A stretch of 64,000 bases of DNA, taken from positions 310,001-374,000 of the forward strand of contig CANTFK010000985.1 in the NCBI GenBank assembly GCA_947646735.1, given 5' to 3'. Below, piece by piece: positions 39,590-51,208 of this stretch. Source of the DNA: Peronospora farinosa (lineage: Eukaryota > Oomycota > Peronosporomycetes > Peronosporales > Peronosporaceae). Positions within the stretch are counted from its first letter, which is position 1; each line of letters begins with the position of its first letter. Below the pieces are notes generated by a model. It searched no databases and had not been told where the DNA came from. It worked only from the letters and a program-made list of their open reading frames with translations. The translations under genes were made by a program, and so were the position numbers.

Positions 39590-42500
39590 GAAGTGCCGAG
39601 CCGCCTACCAGCCGATAGGGGCATCAGGCCGCGAGATTGACCTGGAGCCTGGCACCAAGTATTGTGAGACCAGGCAATGACCGTTGCCGAAGGAACAAGT
39701 CGATTACGTCGATAAGTTCTTCGACAAGCGAGCCAAGGCGGGACACGTACGTGAGAGCAAGTCGCCTCACTGCAGCCCGACCTTCTGTGTGCGTAAAGCC
39801 ACGGGTGGATGGCGCGTGGTTCATGCTTATAATAAGCTGAACACGGCCACCATTCCGGCTCAATCGCCGATCCCGCGGAAAGATGTTTTGTTGAATTCCA
39901 TGGGAAAGTCAACTATCTTTTCCACGTTGGATCTACTATCAAGTTCTCATAAGAGATACCAATGTAGCCAAAACGGCAGTAAGCACCCCAAGCGGTATGT
40001 TGTGGGAGGGGTTTGTGATGCCACAAGGGTTGAAAAATTCTCCGGCAACATTCAACCGAGTGGTGGATCACGTGATGCGTCAGCACCGTGCCTACGCGCC
40101 CCATTAATTTGACGATGTATTCGTGCATAGTAGGGCGGATGATGGTCTGAGCGCAATAGAGTCGCACAAGCATCATTTAGACGCTGTGTTGCAGACTCTG
40201 GGTGACGCCCAATTATACGTGAACTTGCAGAAGTGCGTAATAGGGGTCCCCGAGATACTTGTACGGGGCTGCATCGTAGGTGCACGTGGTGTACGAGCAG
40301 ACCCAGAAAAGGTAAAGGCTGTAAAGGAATGGCCAGTCCCACGTAATGTGAAGGATCTGCGCCAATTCCTTGGGCTCGCTAATTACTTGCATAAGCACAG
40401 CAAGAATTATGCGGAGCAGACTAAGCCATTGTCTGATCTTTTGAAAAAGGATATAGAATGGATTTGGTCAAAGGAACAAAAAGATGCTTTCACATCAGTG
40501 AAGCAATCTCTTGTAGAGGCACCGGTCTTGGCATTGCCAGACGCGGATAAGCCCTTTAGCGTCGTCTGCGATGCAAGCAATTTTGGAATCGGCAGCGCGC
40601 TCATCCAGAAGGATGACGACGGCGTTGACCGTGTCATTTCTTATCAGTCTCGGCTTTTAAAAGCTGCCGAGCTGAATTACCCTGTGCATGACAAGGAGCT
40701 ACTTTCAATTAAGTATGCCCTTGTGAAGTTTTGGGTGCACCTCTTGGGCACCGAACCTTTTGTGGTTTATACGGATCACGCATCACTGCGGACCGCTATA
40801 AATTCACCGCACCTCTCGCCGAGAATGTCGACATGGCTAACATTCTTCTCTGAATTTAATTTAAAAGTTGAATATAAGTTAGGTAAGTCGAATGTCTTGG
40901 CTGATGCGTTATTGCGCAGACCAGACTTCGAGACAAGACACCAGGATAGTGTGTCTCGTGCGAAAGCACAAGTTGAGTCGTCAACATTGGCAGCCATGAA
41001 GGCCTACCATGTGACGAGCTCAATGGCCTCCGATATCAAGGAGCGTTACAGGCAAGACGAACATTGTCGCCTGCTGTTGGATCATTTTGGTGGACGAAAA
41101 GTTACCATTCCGTCGAACCTCAAAGCGAAACTAAATCGCTTTAGTTACAGTTATGGCCTGTTATGGCATCAACTGTCACCCTGTGATCCCTTGAGAATCT
41201 ATGTCCCTCATGACACAGATTTCAAGCTGATGCTACTTTACGAGTGCCATGATGCGCCATCTAGTGGGCATATGGGCCGTGAGAAGACATTCTTACGAGT
41301 GTCAGAGCAATTTTGGTGGCCCACCTATATCGGTGGGTGGCCAACTATATTCGCTATTGTGAAGAGTGTCAGCGCATAAAGCCTGCACCTTCAAACAGTG
41401 CGCCACTGGAGCCACTGCCGATTCCAACGGATTGTTGGAAGTCGGTCAGTTTGGACTTCATGTTTGGCTTACCGCCTGACCATAAAGGCAGGACGGGGCT
41501 CGTCGTCTTTGTAGACAGACTGAGCAAGATGGTGCATTTGGCACCATGTATAACCAAGATCTCAGGAAAAGAGGATGCCCTCTTGTTTCTGGATCACATG
41601 TATCGACTGCACGGGATGCCCGAGTCCATAGTATCGGATCGGTATCCGCGTTTTACGTCGGGTTTTTGGCGACATGTGTTTGAGCTGCTGGGAAGCAAGC
41701 TCCACATGTCAACCGCTGATCATCCCCAGACCGATGGCCAAACAGAACGGGCCAATCGAGTCGTGGCGGATGTGTTGCGTACCGTAGCGACTCCTAAAGA
41801 ATGGAGCAAGCAATTTCCATTCGTGGAGTTCGCTATTAACAACAGTGTTCAAGCCAGTACGGGTGAAACACCTTTTACATAAACGGACTGCGTCATCCTC
41901 TAACGCCAGTCTCGTTTGTACGCAGCCCGAGTCTTAGTGGGGGAGGGTCCCTCACTTCGCTCGGTGCGAATGCCAAAGTGGGCCAAGGTTGCCCTAGTGA
42001 CACTGCTAATTTAGCAGTGGTCACGACACCTATAGGTGTCACAGAGGGGCATCGACAAGAAATGTCAGTGCTCCTTGACGATGACACTATAGTGTTATCA
42101 ACAACGTCGACCCATGAACGACCTCTTGGAGGCGTCATAGGCGAGCTGGATGCTAAAAGCGTGAGCGAAACTCAGCGCTTTGTGGATGATCGATTAGTCA
42201 TCACACGTAAAGTCCGTGACGCGATGGCAAAAGCACAGGACAAGCAAAAACAATATGCAGACCAGAATGGTCGCAAAAACAATGAACACTTTAGTGTGGG
42301 GGACAAAGTGCTATTAAGTACTGCTACCCTAACTAAACATGCAATTTCTGTACTACCTGGTGGTACTACTAAGCTATTGCCCCGATTCATTAGACCCTTC
42401 ACAGTGGTTGAAGAAGTTGGAGACCTAAATTATAGGCTCACTCTCCCACCGTATATGAAGACGCACCCCGTATTTTACGTGGGTCGTCTGAAACGGTATG

Positions 42501-43111
42501 TTGATCCAGAAGAGATCACATATCCGCATCGGTCTAACGAGACCGATGGTGACGTCAACTGTGAGTCGAGCGTCGCGACCGATCAGGCGACGAGGAAGCC
42601 GAGAGGCTCCCCGTGTATGAACGAGGCGATAGAGGACTCGGTGATCGAGGAGGACTCCGCGCTTGACGCGGGTCTCTCATCACCAGTCGCTCTAAGATGT
42701 CCAAACGGGTCTTCAGGCGGTCATACCCCTGACGGTCCCTCGTCCTCACATCGCGCAGATCCAAAGTCAGTCGCGAGACTTGACTCTCGAGATCTGTCAC
42801 CTGTCTCTTCAGCGCAGCAGACTCAGCCTACGACTGAACAGCAGCAGGGTAGGCAGCCGGGAGTAGGTGGGCGTAATCGCCACTCCTATCGGGCGCCACC
42901 TGTGTTGGTGGACACGGATGGGAATACGCGCTTCCTTGTTGGAAGGCTGTTGGCCCACCGGTTTGTGAAGCGAAAGCTCCAAATCCTTGTCCAGTGGAAG
43001 GGTTACCCAACGAGCTTTGACTCGTGGGAGCCTGTGGACGCTTTGCGCGTTGACGTGCCTGGGCTGGTGGCTGCTTATGTGAAGCAGCACCAGGTGTCGT
43101 CTTTCTGCTAG
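39590..43111 (+). pseudogene. pol of element X, disrupted
   Basis: RT part 39684-40112, RT end plus RNase H 40123-41379, integrase 41313-41882, C-domain plus chromodomain 41978-43111. The 418-residue RNase H segment reads the same as in element Y. The three lesions shared with Y are present: the RT deletion near 39937, the stop before FDD at about 40111, and the RNase H/integrase frameshift near 41320. A private one-base loss near 41876 truncates the integrase. The chromodomain (VQWKGYPTSFDSWEP) is intact. Confidence 0.85.
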
Positions 43112-43978
43112 GTCCGGATGGACTAGCAGAAGAAGCGTGGCGAGAATTAATTGGGGTCGCTTACCACCCAAAATTTCATGCGCACGCTTCATGGCGAAGC
43201 TGATTCGTTGCGACCGTTGTTTCGTTGCATCTACATGCAAGGTAACACGGCGCCGAAGTTCGGCTTCATATTCGTCGGCTGTTTCGTTAAAACGCAGCAC
43301 GACTGGAATTGGGAAAGCACGACCAAGTGCTTTGCCCTGCTTTTTCCACAAAGGAAAGACGCTATAGAATTTATGAGCGTCTATAGTGGCACGCTGCAAA
43401 AGCGCTGCACTAGACCCATCCGAGTTCATCCACTCAGATGGAGGTGGCATTGGTGGCAAGCCACCACTCACGTAGCCGCCCTCGCGACGGCGGGCTAGTG
43501 AGGCCGACGGTGTACTTGGTGGAGCTTTAAGCTCACACTCAGCTGAGTCTGACTCTCCATTATGGATTGTCAAGACATCAGCTTGAGGAGTTACATCTGA
43601 CTGAGTCGCGACTACTCCTTTCGAAGTAGCGTGCTCAGTCTTAGTCGCTGCGTTCGTAGGCGCAGACGACGAGGCGTTACCTTCGCTTGTAGGAAGCATA
43701 GATGCTTCCTCAAGGACGGGTGCCTCAAATGATGGGGACATATGTCCCATCAATGCACTATGCTCATCGCCACTTTGGGGTGATGGCAGTGGTGTGGTCT
43801 CATTGTAGTCAACAATGAGAGATGGATCTTCATCCACATTATCGTGAGATGGAAGATCCATCCCAGTGCCTGACGCACTTTGCGACGGCTGCGATAAATC
43901 GCGGCGCGTGCGCTTATTGCTGGACTGCATGGGTGCCTTTGCAGGCGACCCATCAGCCTTACCACGTTTCGGTGGCAT
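42809..43978 (-). CDS. Antisense ORF between pol and 3' LTR of element X
   Basis: 389 codons opposite to pol, starting about 106 bp inside the 3' LTR. Nearly identical to the antisense ORF of element Y (19681-20796), with only a few residue changes. The part outside pol (43112-43978) is about 289 residues: a basic start (KRTRRDLSQPSQ), a long Ser/Pro/acidic stretch, then the SVFPLWKKQGKALGRAFPIP segment. Unrecognised family. Confidence 0.5.
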   Translation of the reverse strand: MPPKRGKADGSPAKAPMQSSNKRTRRDLSQPSQSASGTGMDLPSHDNVDEDPSLIVDYNETTPLPSPQSGDEHSALMGHMSPSFEAPVLEEASMLPTSEGNASSSAPTNAATKTEHATSKGVVATQSDVTPQADVLTIHNGESDSAECELKAPPSTPSASLARRREGGYVSGGLPPMPPPSEWMNSDGSSAALLQRATIDAHKFYSVFPLWKKQGKALGRAFPIPVVLRFNETADEYEAELRRRVTLHVDATKQRSQRISFAMKRAHEILGGKRPQLILATLLLLVHPDLAERRHLVLLHISSHQPRHVNAQSVHRLPRVKARWVTLPLDKDLELSLHKPVGQQPSNKEARIPIRVHQHRWRPIGVAITPTYSRLPTLLLFSRRLSLLR

Positions 43979-44084
43979 GAGTACTGAGCAGACTAAAGCG
44001 GCGCGTTTATAAACGGCTCGCCAGTCTCTCTGTCTCTTAGGCGATGTTTTATAAAATGTAACATCGTTCTAAAACGGGGGATGG

Positions 44085-44682
44085 TGTAACAGGGTACCTA
44101 GTTACACGTAAACATTAAGTAATATACTTAATGTTTGGTCTAAAAGTATCCATGATTACTTTTGACCAGTCACTTGAATGCGACACACAAATGTGATCCA
44201 CCCTCGTGAATGTGATATCCATTGATGGATTCACATGGGGAGGGATGACGCTAGTTGAAGCTAGGCATCGCGACGTCTCAGAAGGACGTCATTAGCAAGC
44301 TTAGCTCTAGATTTAAGATCATGCGACAGGATACGCTTCTAAAGAGTCGCGTATCCGATCTATATATATAACGGCCAGTCAGTAGCTAAGTTTATATTTT
44401 ATTATAATTCATTAAATATAGCTCAGTCTTGAATTTGCTAAATCGAAAGCACCGCGCACGAGAAGCTGAGAAAGCCTCTGCGTGACGTAAGTAGGAAGCT
44501 TGTTAGTTCCTCGTTGCACTCTCGCTTAAGCGAGAGGCAACTGGTGGTACGACTGCTTAAGCAGTCGATAAACCTCCTAACCACCCTCGCACGCGAAGGT
44601 AAGACGGTCTAACCGCTTCCTCGCTTGTGCATAAGGTGTGTGCTAGTAGTACGAGGCAACTTCGTAGAAGTGCCCGTCTACA
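44085..44682 (+). repeat. 3' LTR of element X (598 bp)
   Basis: TGTAAC...CTACA after the tract AAAACGGGGGATGG. Same family as the element Y LTRs but with several percent divergence, including a TTTTGACC insertion near 44160. Confidence 0.9.
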
Positions 44683-45461
44683 GATGGCGTGAATTATACA
44701 CGTTTCTAATGTCTTTCAGTCGGGGTCAGGGAAAGATCTTGTTCCTCAGACGTCTCAACGCTGATCAGCCAAAGAAAGAATACGTTTGTTGGTGCTGACA
44801 GACAAGCCTTGCTTGAGGACAAGCGACAAAGTCGATGCGCGACTGAAGACATGCCACATTAGGCACACAAGTGCAGCGTCCTGGTAGTACGTTGTACTCG
44901 TGGCAGTTGTGTAGGTGCTCCATATGTAATAGAATACCATGTTTCGTACACGATGCAGCTTTCTTTGTGATATCCCCCCTCCCTCACGCTTGTCAGGCGA
45001 TAGTTCTCCAGCGTGTGCACCATCTCAAGTAGCCCCCCTGTCGTCCTTGATTGTTCTTTGCGAAGAAAAGAACCCGAGCAGCTACATCTTCGTTTTTTGT
45101 AATAGGAAACCACAGTTCTTCGCGAGGAAGTCTCCATTATCTGAAGGCACGGTTCATGGCGAACTTATCCTTTACAGCGACGAAGTACGCACCAGACAGA
45201 CGGATCACTAAATCTATATGTGTTGAGCCCTTCGATTGTGACGGCCTTGGACACGAGAAACCTCTTGAATGTGTTTACTGCCGTTAACATGATCGAGTTG
45301 GCCCAACGACTGGATCCTCATGTGCAGTATTTCGCACCTATGACTTGGCATTTGTATACTGCTCACAGATATACTTTTAAATTGTATAATATCAATCAAA
45401 CTGTGTCCAAAGCCATACATACATCTATCTACCAATATCCTCCTCCCTTAGTGTATCAACC
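44683..45461. other. Intergenic flank, no gene recognised
   Basis: Only ORFs under 95 codons on both strands, none recognisable. This is the right border of the retrotransposon nest and the 5' flank of the cyclophilin gene. Confidence 0.5.
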
Positions 45462-46073
45462 ATGTTGAGAAAGTTATTGTCCCGACCTGCGCTTTTCGTG
45501 GCGCACAAGCAGCTGTCGCCTCTTTCGGTGGCAATGTTTAGTTCTGCGCGTGAGCAGAATCCAAACGTTTTCTTTGACATTTCGATCGGCGGCGAGTCGA
45601 GCGGGCGCTTGGTGTTTGAGCTGCGTGCCGACGTAGTGCCCAAGACGGCCGAAAACTTTCGTCAGTTGTGCACAGGCGAGGCGGGCGTAGGACAGTCGGG
45701 AAAGCCACTGCACTACAAGGGCAGCAAGTTTCACCGCATCATTCCCAACTTCATGTGCCAAGGTGGCGACTTTACTCGCGGCAACGGCACGGGTGGTGAA
45801 TCCATCTACGGTCCCAAGTTTGAGGACGAGAAGTTCGCACTCAAGCACGAGGGAGTGGGTATCCTGTCCATGGCCAACTCCGGTCCCAATACGAACGGCT
45901 CGCAATTCTTTCTGACAACTGTTGACTGCCCTTGGCTGGATCAGGCCCACGTTGTATTCGGACAAGTGACGGAGGGACATGACGTGCTTAAGATCATGGA
46001 GGAGCAGGGCAGTCAGTCGGGCGCTACTAGCACTGAGGTCATCATTGAGGACTGTGGCGAGATCAAGGAATAA
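45462..46073 (+). CDS. Cyclophilin-type peptidyl-prolyl isomerase, probably mitochondrial
   Basis: Catalyses cis-trans isomerisation of prolyl bonds. The 203-residue single-exon product has an N-terminal extension of about 30 residues, rich in Arg, Ser and hydrophobics without acids, typical of a mitochondrial presequence. A complete cyclophilin domain follows. Active-site blocks are [20 protein letters not shown] (catalytic Arg, Phe, Gln) and [17 protein letters not shown]. The cyclosporin-contact Trp lies in [12 protein letters not shown]. The insert [20 protein letters not shown] is that of cyclophilin A/D-like members. Organelle location is inferred from the presequence only. Confidence 0.93.
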   Translation: MLRKLLSRPALFVAHKQLSPLSVAMFSSAREQNPNVFFDISIGGESSGRLVFELRADVVPKTAENFRQLCTGEAGVGQSGKPLHYKGSKFHRIIPNFMCQGGDFTRGNGTGGESIYGPKFEDEKFALKHEGVGILSMANSGPNTNGSQFFLTTVDCPWLDQAHVVFGQVTEGHDVLKIMEEQGSQSGATSTEVIIEDCGEIKE

Positions 46074-46695
46074 GAGACTAGAGGGACGACGTTTGACATT
46101 GGAAAGAAAAGGTCTTTTTTGGCGTCATTAGTCGCGGTTGTTTGTTGTGGGCTGCTAGTGAAATGTGAGGGTGTGTGAGGGTGGTTACTGCTAGTCAAGT
46201 AGAAGACTTCTAATGCTGTTACTTCTTGTAACACTGGAGACTTTGAGATGCATACGCTTGAGTGGATTGCGTCTTGACGGGGCCAAGGTGATGCTGAATG
46301 AGGTAAGACTGTCATTCGCCCGGGACATGTTGACTAGGAAAGTCTTTTCATAGCCAGGTAATTCTCTAGAGTGACAAGCCATCACAACCTGATCCTGTCA
46401 TCTTTACGTGCATGATATGCACTACATAGAGTGCAGTGATGAAGCTTCCATTTTGAATGGGGCCAACGAGTACACCATCACGGAAGTGTTTTGCGTAGGC
46501 CTCATTACAGCCACACTCTGCTTCGATACACTGGGCCGATGATAACAGCAATGACCCGTAGACCTTTCCACTCAAGACTGATATATTATACCCGCCGCAG
46601 CGGGACTTTAGTAAGCTCTAAGCTTGACAGGCACGCCTTGACAACAGCGTTTCCATGCAAAAACAGCTGACAGCGAGAAGTACGAAATGCAACTC
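46074..46695. other. Convergent intergenic region, no gene recognised
   Basis: Lies between the 3' ends of the cyclophilin and PTEN-like genes. A 69-codon minus-strand ORF (46575-46366) has several cysteines but no recognisable family or clear start. Confidence 0.45.
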
Positions 46696-49183
46696 TCACT
46701 TGGTCGTTAGGCCACTCAAATACTCTTCCAGCTCCTCAAAATCGTCTGCTTCGAAATTCATAACGTCGTCGGTACAGTCATCGGCCTTCGGTGACAATCC
46801 CTCGATACCCTCAAGCTCAGCATCCAACAGCTCGAGTTGAGGGTCGATCTTGCCATCGGAAAGGCTCGCCAAATCACCAGAGAGCGATTGCAGACCCAGC
46901 TCTTTCTCCAGAGTCTTCAACTCATCAAACTCCTCCGACAAACCATTAGAATCATCCATATCGCTCGTAGCTTTTGCTGCATAGACAGCCTTTTCTTCCA
47001 GATTGGCTCCGTCAACGTCTGTGACAGCCTTAGTCAAAGCCCCACCAGTTAGAGACTCGAGCTCGCTCATGAGTTCCTTGTCCTTTTCCTCACTCCAACT
47101 ACCTTTGCGAGTAGTCTTCTCCTTCGAGACAGTGTAATCATCTGTGCCATTAATGCTGAATGATTTTTGCTTTTGTGCGACCTGCTCCTTTTTCGCTGTC
47201 TCGGTCTCAGCCCTAGCCTTCGCCTTTGCTTCAGCCTCGGCGGCCTTCGCCTCTGCCTCCGCCTGTTTCTTTCTAAACTGCTCTTTGCGTAGCTTTTGAA
47301 GTCGCGTCTTTCGATCTTCAATATCTTGCCAAAAGGTCTCATCACGATGAAGCATGTCCTCATACGCTTGGCGGTCTTCCTCATTTAACGAAACACCTTC
47401 ACTCTTAGGTGTGTTGACGGGTTCACCAACTGCAATAACGGCAGAGTGTGAGTGATGAATGGCAAATCTTAACAACAATCGGGTACACTTCTTACCGTCC
47501 GTGTCTGCCGTTGCAGATTTTCCTTCAGCATCAACATCTGCAAAAATCAAGTCAACAAAGAAGTCCTGATCGAAGCGGGAGTCACTGCAAGCACCATCCA
47601 ATTGTGCCTTGGTCAATCTAACATCATCAACACATTCAATCAGACATCAAGTACCATAGTAATACACTTGCACAAGATGTTCTACCTCAGAATGCCCTGC
47701 GGAATGTAGCCGGTGTGAAATGCGCCACGGAACATCGATATGCGCTCTCCAGCATCCGTTAGATGGCGACAGCGAATCAAAATATCCCCCTGTAGCATAC
47801 AGTTCACATTAAAGGACACTGAACCATCACCTGTACTAGCCCACTGAATTCCTTGACCGTCCTCCATGTCACTCCACGTCGTTGTAAAGACAAGCTTTCC
47901 GCCCTTGAAAATCTGCAGATATGGGCAGCAACCCTTTTCAATTGTTTCAACCAATTCGTCATCGTTTGCCTTTTCTTCAACTCCAGCAACAGCAGCTAGC
48001 GATGTTAGAGCTTCGCCTTCTACTTCAACCGTTTCTAATCCGTCGTCCGTGGACGTGTCCTTTGCCTGCTCCAACACGCGTCGTTCTCCAAACACAGGAA
48101 TAGTGTTGATGATAATACGGCGTAGCAGCAACGGCGACGATCGCGGCTTCACGCCTTCCATTACGTTGTTAAAGTACTGTATGTATCTAAACAAAATCAA
48201 CAAGACAGCGTTCCATTAGAAGATGCAACAACAAAAAACACATATACCATAGCACTCTGCTTCCACACGTACCTGCGTTGCGACGGAATAGTGAGCTTTT
48301 CCACTGACGTCTGTCGCTGCTCAGCAACATACTCCAAGCTTTCCATGGCATTGGAGAATTGGCCCACCCATGCCAAGTAGCAGGCAATCACAGTCCCCGT
48401 TCTTCCTTTTCCCGTTAGACAATGAATTGCAGCCAAGTTCTTGTCATCAGCCTGGAGCCAATTCTCAATTGACGAGCAGATCTTAAACACTAAACCAAGT
48501 GGTGGTGCTGGGTGTCCTGGAAAATTAAACTCGAGTACTTGATTGTCAAAGTACGTGCAGTCATATGTCTCTTCACTTAAGTTCCAGATCATATAATGAC
48601 CACTATGTTTTCCATTGAGGTACATTGCCACCAAGTCAATCGGGTTGTCCTTAAGCAGCGTGCGGTTCGTGCCTAAGTTCATGTTAGGAAAGCCCATGGC
48701 TACAATGTTCTCGGTTATGTACGAAAAGTTGAGCAGCTCCAGATTCACATCACCCGTTGTACGGTCCAGTGCATAACTCAGTCGGCGCTGCAGAGCGTCC
48801 ATATCTGCAGCATCAAGAGCTTTACGGGCCTTTACGGCGCCCTCTTTGGCTGCTGTAGCTGCCACGACCTGCGCCTTCTTCATAAATCCCATCATACTAG
48901 CGGCTGCAGCTGATACAGACTCAGAGGTAAAGTGCTCACTCAAAGTGGTCGTTAGGGTTGTGGCTGGATGATCATCACTCTTGTCTTCCTCGCCGAAAAG
49001 AGTCGGAGGTGGCGGTGGACTCTGAGCCGTTGTTGCGTCTGATTCTTGATCGAAAGACGGCGAAGTAGCGGTGGATGACTCCAGTGAAGGTGAAGTAGCA
49101 TTGACGTCGTGAGTGATAACGCCAGTATAGGCCTCTAGTCGCGTGGCTGCGGTGGGAAAGCGTTCCGACAGCCTCTTGAACAT
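46696..49183 (-). CDS. PTEN-like phosphatase with C2 domain and long extensions
   Basis: Predicted phosphoinositide 3-phosphatase or dual-specificity phosphatase. Four exons (49183-48273, 48186-47686, 47617-47496, 47429-46696) give 755 residues, against about 400 for PTEN. Residues 1-~150 are a Ser/Thr/Ala-rich extension. The phosphatase domain has NFSYITENIVAMGFPN and the signature HCLTGKGRTGT with Cys near residue 255; the two lysine/arginine positions of the PTEN P-loop are kept in part (K after G, R). SQRRYIQYFNNVMEG at the first splice leads into a tensin-type C2 domain (CPYLQIFKGGKLVFTTTW; INCMLQGDILIRCRH-like). The C-terminal ~250 residues hold an Ala/Glu/Lys coiled coil and an acidic end. 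The 66-bp last intron is in frame and stop-free. Confidence 0.85.
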
Positions 49184-49559
49184 GGTCGTGCTTGTTCTTT
49201 AGGTATGTGCGAACTTAAGAAAGGTTTTAGTGTCATTTAGTGTTTGTATTCTGGTCAATCCTTAATTTGATACATTCTGCTGTCATATAAACAATTTCTA
49301 TTTTATCACTCGCGAATATTGGCAACAGCTTCCATTTTGTTTTTATAAATTGGGTAGCGACAAAATATAAGGTCATACCTGATCAAAATACTCACTTACA
49401 ATATTTTTAATCAAAATTATTATTTTTAATTGCATAAAAAAAACTTGACATTCGAAATAGTGGCGTAATAATGACAACAGGAAAAAGGATTTGCACTAGA
49501 ATTTACTGGCTGCCATCATTTCTTCATCTGTATGTCATTATACTCATTGTAAACTCATT
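49184..49559. other. Divergent intergenic region (PTEN-like / SET-MYND)
   Basis: 376 bp, AT-rich in the middle (49300-49450). TCATTTCTTCATCT near 49516 resembles the oomycete initiator imperfectly. No ORF of note. Confidence 0.45.
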
Positions 49560-51045
49560 ATGTCGGAGCACTTTCTGTGGCGTGTAGATTACGATCCAAA
49601 ACGGGGCCGTCTGCTCCGAGCAACTCGTGATGTGAAGACGGGACAATGTGTACTTCGTGAACGTGCGTACGGTAACGTCGTTCTATCGACAAACCGTGCA
49701 GCTCTTTGTGCCGTATGTCTACACACTGCTGCCGCTGATATTTGCTGTGACGATTGCTCTACGGTTTTTTTCTGCAGTGAAAAATGTCGAGGAGCTCTAC
49801 AAGACGTACACGAGAAAGAATGCGAGGCATTGGAAGAGGTGGACTTGACAGCAGCCAAGACCAAGACAGACGTAGACTTGCTGCGTCTTTTGATTCGAAT
49901 CTTGGCTGCTCGCTCGCTCGACGCTGCGGACGGCAAACTACACGCGGATGATGAAGGAATTGTGAAAGCTAGTTATGCCAATGTGAAAGACCTGGTGCAT
50001 GTGCTGGACAAGGAAGGACGATCTGTGGGTGGACCACGTGCGCAATGGCGCTAGAAAGATCATGGAGGATTTACCAGACGAGTGCCACTTGCCAGTGGAA
50101 GAAGTTGTTGTTATTGCTGCCCAGATCAATGAGAACTCGTATGCGCTGGATGCATTAGATGAGAAGCATTTGGTTGCAGCGGTTGGACTGTTTGCAATTT
50201 GTGGGTTGGTAAATCATAGTTGCCAACCGAATTGCACGTGGTCAAATGCTGGAGACAGCATCATGGAAGTGCGAGCACTGCGTGATATTAACGAGGGTGA
50301 AGAGTTTACGCTGAGCTATATTGACATTGATGTGGAGCGTGACGAACGACGCGAGGAGCTGCGAAAAACCAAGCACTTTGAGTGTCGGTGTGAACGGTGC
50401 GCAGCGCCACTGAGCGAGTCGATTGACCGATTCTTAGAAGGCTTCTGTTGCCCCACCTGCTCTTCGAAGGCTGTTGGAGAAAACGAGTGTTTGCTTGTTC
50501 AAGTGGAAGACAAACTTTTATGTCCAAACTGCCAGTTTGATGTCCCGAAAACTGTCATCGCTTCAGCGATCCTGACGGTGAGAGCAAAGCTCGCTAACGC
50601 AAAGCAGTATCTTAACCAGTTCAGATACGCAAACGTCGTGGCCGAGCTTGGAAATGTTCTTAGAGGCGTTAACGTGAACGGTCAAGTGATCCCTTTCCAT
50701 CTCAGCCACAGCGTTGCAATTGCAATGACACGTGTGCTATCGGATGCCCAGCTCAAGTTGGGCAATGTTGTCGAAGCATACAAATTTCGTCGGCGGCTGC
50801 TGAAAGCTCTTCAGCTCGTGTCCTGGCGGTACCATCTACCACTCGCGCTTGCCCATTTTGACTACGCAGAAGCCCTGCGTCGCATGCTGGTGGACTCCAC
50901 GACTCCGGTTTGTGAGAACTTGGACCGTGATGAACTGCAGCGAGAGATGCGAGCTTCGTACCAAGCTTTCAGCGACATTTGTGCCGTTTGTCTTGGGAAG
51001 CCTCATCCGTTACGGCACCGTGCTGTTGCCAGTCTAAAGTACTGA
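49560..51045 (+). CDS. SET and MYND domain protein (SMYD-like) with an apparent frameshift
   Basis: A putative protein lysine methyltransferase. The first frame (49560-50054) has the split SET start and a MYND zinc finger (CAVCLHTAAADICCDDCSTV, FFCSEKC, then HEKEC). The second frame (49999-51045) supplies the SET core NHSCQPNCTWSN and FTLSYIDIDVER. It also supplies a post-SET CRCERC with further CPTC and CPNC cysteines, and a helical TPR-like C-terminus. The frames meet near 50011-50018 (AGGAAGGACG), where one extra base breaks the reading; no intron fits. Either the gene is a young pseudogene/allele or the sequence has a one-base error. Total about 490 residues, normal for SMYD proteins. Confidence 0.8.
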
Positions 51046-51208
51046 GCTCGTTTTGCTCGAGCATTGCTGTATAAACATGCTTGAGCCAGAAGCATCGGCT
51101 ACGTGGTTTACAAAGCTACGTGTATGTAGCGTTTTAGAGAGTAGTAAAGCACTGTCGCAAGTGCTGTAGACGAGCATGCTCAACTTTGTTAATTACGCCA
51201 TACCATAC

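Larger units (their letters stand above)
36930..44682 (+). mobile_element. Ty3/gypsy element X
   Basis: Plus-strand order: diverged partial 5' LTR (to 37177), gag, protease remnant, pol, antisense ORF, polypurine tract, 3' LTR (44085-44682). No target-site duplication links the two ends (GATGG follows the 3' LTR), and the 5' LTR remnant is far more diverged than the 3' LTR. The element looks like a recombinant rather than a simple insertion. Confidence 0.75.

Noticed and set aside
42809..43111. C-terminal ~100 residues of the antisense ORF as a real protein segment
   Set aside because: This part overlaps the conserved chromodomain of pol on the other strand and is more simply its shadow; only the part outside pol is argued to be meaningful.
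33951..44682. A single intact gypsy element with LTRs at both ends
   Set aside because: The LTRs at 33951 and 44085 are several percent apart, their outer flanks (GTTGT and GATGG) do not match, and two gag units lie between them. The 33951 LTR pairs better with 18980-19573.
46366..46575. 69-codon Cys-containing minus-strand ORF
   Set aside because: No clear start, no neighbouring exon that splices to it, and no recognisable family; lies in a convergent 3' region.
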